Below are positions 30,478-34,632 of a DNA stretch of 34,632 nt, piece after piece. The stretch is from Halomonas halophila (GTDB lineage Bacteria > Pseudomonadota > Gammaproteobacteria > Pseudomonadales > Halomonadaceae): NCBI GenBank assembly GCA_002433675.1, contig DJIP01000078.1, positions 1 to 34,632 of the forward strand, in the 5' to 3' direction. Below the pieces are notes generated by a model, which saw only the letters and a list, made by a program, of their open reading frames with translations, was not told where the DNA came from and searched no databases. The stretch's first letter is position 1. Every line of letters starts with the position of its first letter. The position numbers and the translations under genes are program-made.

Positions 30478-31458
30478 CTAGCGAGTGGCGACCACTACGC
30501 GGCCTCTGACCTTGCCTTCCATCAGGCGCTCTGCGGTGGTGATGGCCTCGCTCAGCGGGATCTCGCTGGCGATGTCGGCGAAACGCTCCTCGGGCATCAG
30601 CTCGGCCAGGCGCTGCCAGGCTTCCAGGCGGGCCTCCCTGGGCTGCATCACGCTGTCGATGCCGGCCAGGGTGACGCCGCGCAGGATGAAGGGCATCACC
30701 GTGGCGGGAAGGTCCATGCCCTGGGCCAGGCCGCAGGCGGTCACCGTACCGCCGTAGCGGGTCGAGGCCAGCACGTTGACCAGGGTATGGCTGCCGACGC
30801 TGTCGACGGCGCCCGCCCAGCGTTCCTTGGCCAGGGGCTTGCCGGGCTGTTCGAGTTCGCTACGATCGATGATCGAGGTGGCGCCAAGCGCCTTCAGATA
30901 GTCCGCTTCCTCGACCCTGCCGGTGGAGGCGACCACCTCGTAGCCCAGCTTGGCCAGAAGGGTAATGGCAAAACTGCCGACGCCACCGCTGGCGCCGGTG
31001 ACCAGCACCTCGCCCTGGTCCGGGGTCACGCCGTGGCGCTGCAGCGCCAGTACCGAGAGCATGGCGGTGTAGCCGGCGGTGCCGATGGCCATGGCGTTTC
31101 TGGTGCTGAAGGCCTCGGGCAGCGGGATCAGCCAGTCGCCGTTCAGCCGTGCCTTCTGGGCCAGCCCGCCCCAGTGCTTCTCGCCGACGCCCCAGCCGTT
31201 CAGGACCACTCGGTCGCCCGGCTGGAAGTCCTGGTGCTGCGAGGTTTCCACCACGCCGGCAAGGTCGATGCCCGGCACCATGGGGAAGGACTTGACCACC
31301 GGCCCCTTGCCGGTGATCGCCAGCCCGTCCTTATAGTTCAAAGTGCTGTAGTCGACGTTCACGGTCACGTCGCCATCGGGCAGGGCCTGGTCGTCCAGCG
31401 ATTCGATGGCGGCTTTCTGAGTATCGCCTTCCTTGCGGATCACGATGGCGTCGAACAT
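30478..31458 (-). CDS. acuI: Acrylyl-CoA reductase (AcuI/YhdH family)
   Basis: The 326-residue medium-chain dehydrogenase/reductase matches AcuI/YhdH in length (about 324) and in motifs: the [16 protein letters not shown] start region, [34 protein letters not shown] for NADPH, and the KVRGRVVV end. AcuI reduces acrylyl-CoA to propionyl-CoA with NADPH, in the detoxification of acrylate from DMSP or 3-hydroxypropionate metabolism. The start at 31458 has AAAGGAGACCGCC immediately upstream, and a TetR operator lies at 31473-31487. No dddD, acuN or acuK is nearby, so a housekeeping detoxification role is likely. Confidence 0.92.
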   Translation of the reverse strand: MFDAIVIRKEGDTQKAAIESLDDQALPDGDVTVNVDYSTLNYKDGLAITGKGPVVKSFPMVPGIDLAGVVETSQHQDFQPGDRVVLNGWGVGEKHWGGLAQKARLNGDWLIPLPEAFSTRNAMAIGTAGYTAMLSVLALQRHGVTPDQGEVLVTGASGGVGSFAITLLAKLGYEVVASTGRVEEADYLKALGATSIIDRSELEQPGKPLAKERWAGAVDSVGSHTLVNVLASTRYGGTVTACGLAQGMDLPATVMPFILRGVTLAGIDSVMQPREARLEAWQRLAELMPEERFADIASEIPLSEAITTAERLMEGKVRGRVVVATR

Positions 31459-31472
31459 GGCGGTCTCCTTTT

Positions 31473-31487
31473 TAGACGGTTTGTCTA
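31473..31487. promoter_or_regulatory. AcuR/TetR operator upstream of acuI
   Basis: TAGAC (31473-31477), N5 and GTCTA (31483-31487) form a perfect dyad, followed by TAAA. The same dyad with the same flanks occurs at 32263-32277 in front of the TetR gene. Confidence 0.8.
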
Positions 31488-31583
31488 TAAATTGGCGCAG
31501 GCAGTGCCCGGGCGCCGTGTACGACCCGCAGGAGCGGGCTCGTGGTTCAGAGTCAGGCGTTTGCAAGGCCAAGCCAGGTCAGT

Positions 31584-32252
31584 TCATGACGATGGGCGAC
31601 CCTGGTGCTGGGCGTTGAGGCCCGAAAAAAAGCTGTCGGTGAATACATCGATCGGGCGCGGGCTGCGTTCCAGCCTGGCGCGCATGATGGCGCCCTCCCA
31701 GCCGATCCAGAAGGCCTCGGCCAGCCGGTCAGGGTCCCTGTCGGAGGCGATATCGCCGTGGTGGCGTGCTTCTTCCAGGCAAGCGGCGAGCCGTCGCTGC
31801 CAGTCGGTGAGCGTAGAGATCAGCCGCTCGCGGTAGTCTGCCGGCAGACCGGCTGCCTCCTGGCCGAGATTGCCCACCAGACAGCCACGGCGATAGTCGT
31901 GGCGCGCCATGCCGGCCTTGGCATCGTCGATGAAGGCCTGCACGCGCTCGAGCGGTGGCCGGGAATCATCGGAAAGATGGCGGTCGAGCTTGTCGGCAAA
32001 GTAGCGGGCATAGCGCTCGAGCACCGCCTGGCCGAAGGCTTCCTTGCTGGCAAAGTAGTGATAGAAGGAACCCTTGGGCACCCCGGCGCGCTTGAGCATG
32101 CCGTCGAGCCCCGCACTCAGAAAACCCTGTTCGGTCAGGGTCTCGAGGCCGCTGGCGATCAGCGCCGCTCTGGCGTCGCCCTGGGTGGCGCCGACACTGT
32201 AGTCGGTCTTCGGCGGTCGCCCCCGGCGTCTGGCTATCGTCGTATTGGTCAT
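31584..32252 (-). CDS. acuR: TetR-family repressor of acuI (AcuR-like)
   Basis: The 222-residue protein has an N-terminal basic extension (ARRRGRPPKTD), a TetR helix-turn-helix at about 25-75 (ALIASGLETLTEQGF, VPKGSFYHYFASKEAF) and a C-terminal ligand domain with GCLVGNLGQE, typical of AcuR-type regulators. It lies 125 bases upstream of acuI on the same strand, and both have the TAGAC-N5-GTCTA dyad before them. This indicates repression of itself and acuI, probably relieved by acrylate. There is no good ribosome binding site before ATG 32252. Confidence 0.9.
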   Translation of the reverse strand: MTNTTIARRRGRPPKTDYSVGATQGDARAALIASGLETLTEQGFLSAGLDGMLKRAGVPKGSFYHYFASKEAFGQAVLERYARYFADKLDRHLSDDSRPPLERVQAFIDDAKAGMARHDYRRGCLVGNLGQEAAGLPADYRERLISTLTDWQRRLAACLEEARHHGDIASDRDPDRLAEAFWIGWEGAIMRARLERSPRPIDVFTDSFFSGLNAQHQGRPSS

Positions 32253-32262
32253 GCAATGATTT

Positions 32263-32277
32263 TAGACCAGGCGTCTA
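32263..32277. promoter_or_regulatory. AcuR/TetR operator upstream of the TetR gene
   Basis: TAGAC (32263-32267), N5 and GTCTA (32273-32277) form a perfect dyad 11 bases upstream of the start codon. On the minus strand it overlaps TATAGA, a likely -10, so binding would block transcription. Confidence 0.8.
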
Positions 32278-32311
32278 TAAAATCAATGATGGCCGAGCAC
32301 GACGGGGCACG

Positions 32312-32340
32312 CGAAGAGACACGAAGAGACACTAGGAGAC
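32312..32340. repeat. Short 10-bp imperfect direct repeat, three copies
   Basis: CGAAGAGACA occurs twice head to tail (32312 and 32322), followed by the degenerate copy CTAGGAGAC. It sits in the spacer before the TetR gene. Confidence 0.75.
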
Positions 32341-32382
32341 CTGAGGGTCGCCAGGAGGACGACAGCGTCGTCTGAAACGACA

Positions 32383-32408
32383 CCAGCGGCCCGATACCGG
32401 GCCGCTGG
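32383..32408 (-). terminator. Strong hairpin after the sodium:solute symporter gene
   Basis: CCAGCGGCCCG (32383-32393), ATAC and CGGGCCGCTGG (32398-32408) form a perfect 11-bp stem with a 4-base loop. The minus-strand tail TGTCGTTTCAG is only weakly U-rich. Position just past the symporter stop suggests a terminator. Confidence 0.65.
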
Positions 32409-32438
32409 CGAGTGGTGCAGGTCTTCGACGGGCGTCTA

Positions 32439-33914
32439 TCAGACCTGGGGTGACAGGCTCTCTACCGGCGAGCGGGACTCGCGCGACTTGCGCATCAGGC
32501 TAATGATGACAAAGATCGCCGAGTTGACCACCAGGCCGCAGAAGCCCGGATGCCATCCGAAGGGAGCGTCGATGCCGAATTGCAGCAGTAGGGTGATGAC
32601 GGCGCCAACGCTCAGCCCGATAAAGGCCGCGGTCTGGGACGCGCGACGCCAGAACAGAGCGCCCAGCAGCATCGGCAGCAGTTGCACGATGATGCCGTAG
32701 GCACCCAGCAGCAGGCTGACCAGCGAGCCGGGGTTCGCCAGTGCCAGCAGGTACGCCATCAGCGATATCGCGATGACCCCGTAGCGCGTCAACGACAGCG
32801 CCTTGTGCTCGGGCAGGGCACGCATCCTGGGCGAGAACTGGACCACGTCACGCACCAGGATGGTGGCCGAGGTGTGGGCAAGGTTGGCGGCGGTCGACAT
32901 GGCCGCCGCCAGGGCGCCGGACAGTGCCAGGCCGATCACCCAGGCGGGCAGGTCGGCGAGCTCCACCACGATGGTCAGCAGCACCCGATCCGGTGAATCC
33001 AGCGGCGTGTCGGCGAGCAGCACGATGCCGGCGAAGCCGATGATCAACAGGGGGACCAGCAGGTAGCTGTAGAGCGGGTAGAGCACAAAGACACGCTTGA
33101 GCGTCCTGACGTCCTTGGCGCTGTAGAACTTCATGAAGATGTGAGGCCACATCACGCAACCCAGCGCGCTGACGAGGACTGCGGTGGAGAAGGCGCCCCA
33201 GCCCATCCCGGTGGCGCCGGGCATGGTCAGGTATTCCGGCGCCTGGTCCTTGATCTGCTGGAACATTTCACCGACGCCACCGAAGAACTGCTCGGCCGTG
33301 GTCAGCCCCAGTGCCCAGGCGATGACGACCATCATCAAGCCCTGCATCAGGTTGGTCCAGCCGATGCCCTGAAGGCCGCTGGCGTAGACGTAGGCCGCCA
33401 CCACGCCGCAGGCCAGCAGACTGCCCAGCCAGAACGGGATGGTGCCGGAGGTTGCCGCTTCGAACAGCATGCCGGCGCCGGCGATCTGGATGGTCAGGTA
33501 GGGGATCATCGCCAGCACGCTGACGACACCGATGACCAGGCCCAGCACATTCTTCGGGGTGGGGTAGCAGGCCGAGAGAAACTCGGCCTGGGTCAGAAAG
33601 CCGTGGCGGCGACCCAGCCGCGAGATATGCGGCGCGATCAGCCACCACACGATCACCGCCAGCGTCAGGTAGGCGATGATGTAGAACGCCGGGGCGCCCT
33701 TGCTGTAGGCCCAGCCCGGAGCGCCGAGGAAGGCAAAGGCGGAGAAGATCTCGGCGCCGAGGATGAAGAACAGCACCAACAGCCCCATATGGCGACCGCC
33801 CGCCACGTAGCCTTCCAGCGAGGAGGTCTGGCCACGCCGTGCGCGCAGGCCCACCAGCAGCACGATGACCAGGTACCCCACCGTCATGGCGGTGATCAGC
33901 AGAGAATCACTCAT
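32439..33914 (-). CDS. Sodium:solute symporter (SSS family)
   Basis: The 491-residue membrane protein has about 13 predicted helices. Early motifs are the YVAGGRHMGLL and FSAFAFLGAPGWAYSKG loops; later come GLQGIGWTNLMQGLMMVV and the SGALAAAMSTAANLAHTSATILVRDVV segment typical of the family. It would couple Na+ entry to uptake of an organic acid or amino-acid-like solute. It overlaps the DUF3311 gene by 8 bases, a pairing common for this subgroup, and follows an M20 amidohydrolase, which could hydrolyse the same class of N-acyl substrate. Confidence 0.93.
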   Translation of the reverse strand: MSDSLLITAMTVGYLVIVLLVGLRARRGQTSSLEGYVAGGRHMGLLVLFFILGAEIFSAFAFLGAPGWAYSKGAPAFYIIAYLTLAVIVWWLIAPHISRLGRRHGFLTQAEFLSACYPTPKNVLGLVIGVVSVLAMIPYLTIQIAGAGMLFEAATSGTIPFWLGSLLACGVVAAYVYASGLQGIGWTNLMQGLMMVVIAWALGLTTAEQFFGGVGEMFQQIKDQAPEYLTMPGATGMGWGAFSTAVLVSALGCVMWPHIFMKFYSAKDVRTLKRVFVLYPLYSYLLVPLLIIGFAGIVLLADTPLDSPDRVLLTIVVELADLPAWVIGLALSGALAAAMSTAANLAHTSATILVRDVVQFSPRMRALPEHKALSLTRYGVIAISLMAYLLALANPGSLVSLLLGAYGIIVQLLPMLLGALFWRRASQTAAFIGLSVGAVITLLLQFGIDAPFGWHPGFCGLVVNSAIFVIISLMRKSRESRSPVESLSPQV

Positions 33915-34131
33915 GGTCTGCCTCCTCGCCGCTGTCCTTGCGATAGGCGATCACCAGGCCCACAAACAGCGCGAAGACCCAGGCCACGTACCAGAACATG
34001 AAGAACGGCATGCCGAGCACCATCGGATCGATGCGATTGGCGATCAGCGCGCCCGGCCACACCATGGCCAGGGTGCACAGCACGAAGTAGATCAGCAGGC
34101 CCTTGGAAGGCATGCCTTTTTGGTGGTTCAT
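33907..34131 (-). CDS. DUF3311-family small membrane protein
   Basis: The 74-residue protein has two hydrophobic segments (LLIYFVLCTLAMVWPGAL and FFMFWYVAWVFALFVGLVIA) and the WPGALIANRIDP pattern of DUF3311 proteins. These small membrane proteins are usually encoded directly before sodium:solute symporters, and a role as an accessory subunit is assumed. The start has AGAGGTCTACCC upstream, and the stop overlaps the symporter start. Confidence 0.9.
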   Translation of the reverse strand: MNHQKGMPSKGLLIYFVLCTLAMVWPGALIANRIDPMVLGMPFFMFWYVAWVFALFVGLVIAYRKDSGEEADHE

Positions 34132-34175
34132 GGGTAGACCTCTTGTTGTGGATTGTGGTCGTTGTCGGCATCGCC

Positions 34176-34632
34176 TCAGCGATGGTCGTTCAAGGCGCCA
34201 AGAGCGATGGCAACCAGTAGTCGGCTGCCGACGGGAATGATGGCGTCGTTGAAGTCGTAGCGAGCGTTATGAAGCGGCGGGGTATTGTCCGATTCGGCGC
34301 TGCCGAGGAAGAAGTAGGCTCCCGGGCACTTTTCGAGCATAAAGGCGAAGTCTTCACCGCCAAGGCTGGGGTTGACGTCGCGCTCCAGTGCGGCCTCTCC
34401 CAGCAGCTCCCTGGCGGTGGCGATGACGTGGTCGGTGGCAGCGGGGTGATTGACGGTGGCCGGGAAGATGCGCTGGTGATCGACGTCTATCTCGCCGCCG
34501 TAGGTTGCCGCTACGCCATTGCAGGTGCGCTGGATGGCCTCGGCGATGCGATCCTGGGTGGCGCTGTCGAGGGTTCGCACCGTGCCGCTCAGGCGGACCT
34601 CGTCGGGGATGATGGCGAAGCCGTCGAGTTCA
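34176..34632 (-). CDS. M20-family amidohydrolase (hippurate/N-acyl amino acid hydrolase type), C-terminal part
   Basis: The C-terminal 151 or so residues are visible; the gene runs off the right edge. Reading in from the edge gives IIPDEVRLSGTVRTLD, typical of the dimerisation domain end of M20D peptidases, then HPAATDHV, NPSLGGEDFAFM and PLHNARYDFND (metal-ligand His region) before the end. These enzymes hydrolyse N-acyl or N-aroyl amino acids such as hippurate or indole-acetyl conjugates. The frame is open through to the window edge, so the GTG at 34580 is internal, not the start. It is followed after 44 bases by the DUF3311 gene. Confidence 0.9.
   Translation of the reverse strand, partial: ELDGFAIIPDEVRLSGTVRTLDSATQDRIAEAIQRTCNGVAATYGGEIDVDHQRIFPATVNHPAATDHVIATARELLGEAALERDVNPSLGGEDFAFMLEKCPGAYFFLGSAESDNTPPLHNARYDFNDAIIPVGSRLLVAIALGALNDHR

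Noticed and set aside
30292..31836. 514-codon plus-strand frame opposite acuI and the TetR gene
   Set aside because: It spans two real genes and a terminator in antisense, and its sequence has low-complexity shadow composition.
1..34632. CRISPR arrays, insertion sequences, rRNA genes or defence islands
   Set aside because: No regularly spaced repeats, transposase with flanking inverted repeats, or rRNA motifs were seen; the Rpn protein is the only element with a transposase-like annotation history.

Overview
The window looks like a gammaproteobacterial chromosome, probably Halomonadaceae or a close relative. This is inferred from the high G+C content, the sodium:solute symporter, the Tsx-type porin, the GAGGA-type ribosome binding sites and the dense catabolic operons. 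No rRNA or species marker is present, so the assignment is not firm. After the first 3.8 kb every gene I accept is on the minus strand.

Region 1 (1-3.8 kb) is the end of a P2-like prophage: scaffold gene O (partial), terminase ATPase gene P and portal gene Q, then a terminator, a non-coding cos-like stretch and an attachment site. The attachment site is the last 46 bases of a tRNA-Thr(TGT), so the phage is integrated in that tRNA. The order att - cos - Q recalls the phiCTX branch rather than P2 itself. A terminator of host type follows.

Region 2 (3.9-6.2 kb) holds an Rpn/YhgA-like nuclease gene with an internal 12-bp tandem repeat, a 412-bp gene-free spacer and a Tsx/OmpK-type outer-membrane channel.

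Region 3 (6.3-20.1 kb) is a large catabolic locus in two transcription units. The upstream unit runs Rieske ferredoxin, a small HTH-like protein, Rieske oxygenase alpha subunit, SDR dehydrogenase, FAD ferredoxin reductase and MFS transporter. The downstream unit starts with an IclR regulator and continues with a two-domain extradiol-type (VOC) dioxygenase, cupin, alpha/beta hydrolase, an SDR lacking the usual Tyr/Lys, L-aspartate dehydrogenase, aldehyde dehydrogenase and a ThDP decarboxylase. Both units begin with a TTGACA promoter followed by the same AAATATGAAAC operator half, which ties them into one IclR regulon. The logic suggests ring dihydroxylation, dehydrogenation, ring cleavage, hydrolysis, 2-oxo-acid decarboxylation and aldehyde oxidation. 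The substrate and the role of the aspartate dehydrogenase are unknown. This is the best candidate for an undescribed system here.

Region 4 (20.2-30.2 kb) is a second catabolic locus: GntR regulator, aldehyde dehydrogenase, 3-hydroxyisobutyrate-dehydrogenase-like enzyme, LysR regulator, a second IclR regulator, GMC oxidoreductase, enolase-superfamily sugar-acid dehydratase-like enzyme and an AldA-like dehydrogenase. It resembles oxidative breakdown of a polyol, sugar or sugar acid. Two of its promoters carry tandem repeats spaced 20 bp just upstream of the -35 box, as expected for activator sites.

Region 5 (30.4-34.6 kb) has an acuI/acuR pair (acrylyl-CoA reductase and TetR repressor) with a shared TAGAC-N5-GTCTA operator, then an operon of an M20 amidohydrolase (cut by the window edge), a DUF3311 membrane protein and a sodium:solute symporter.

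All calls come from reading the sequence; no database search was run.
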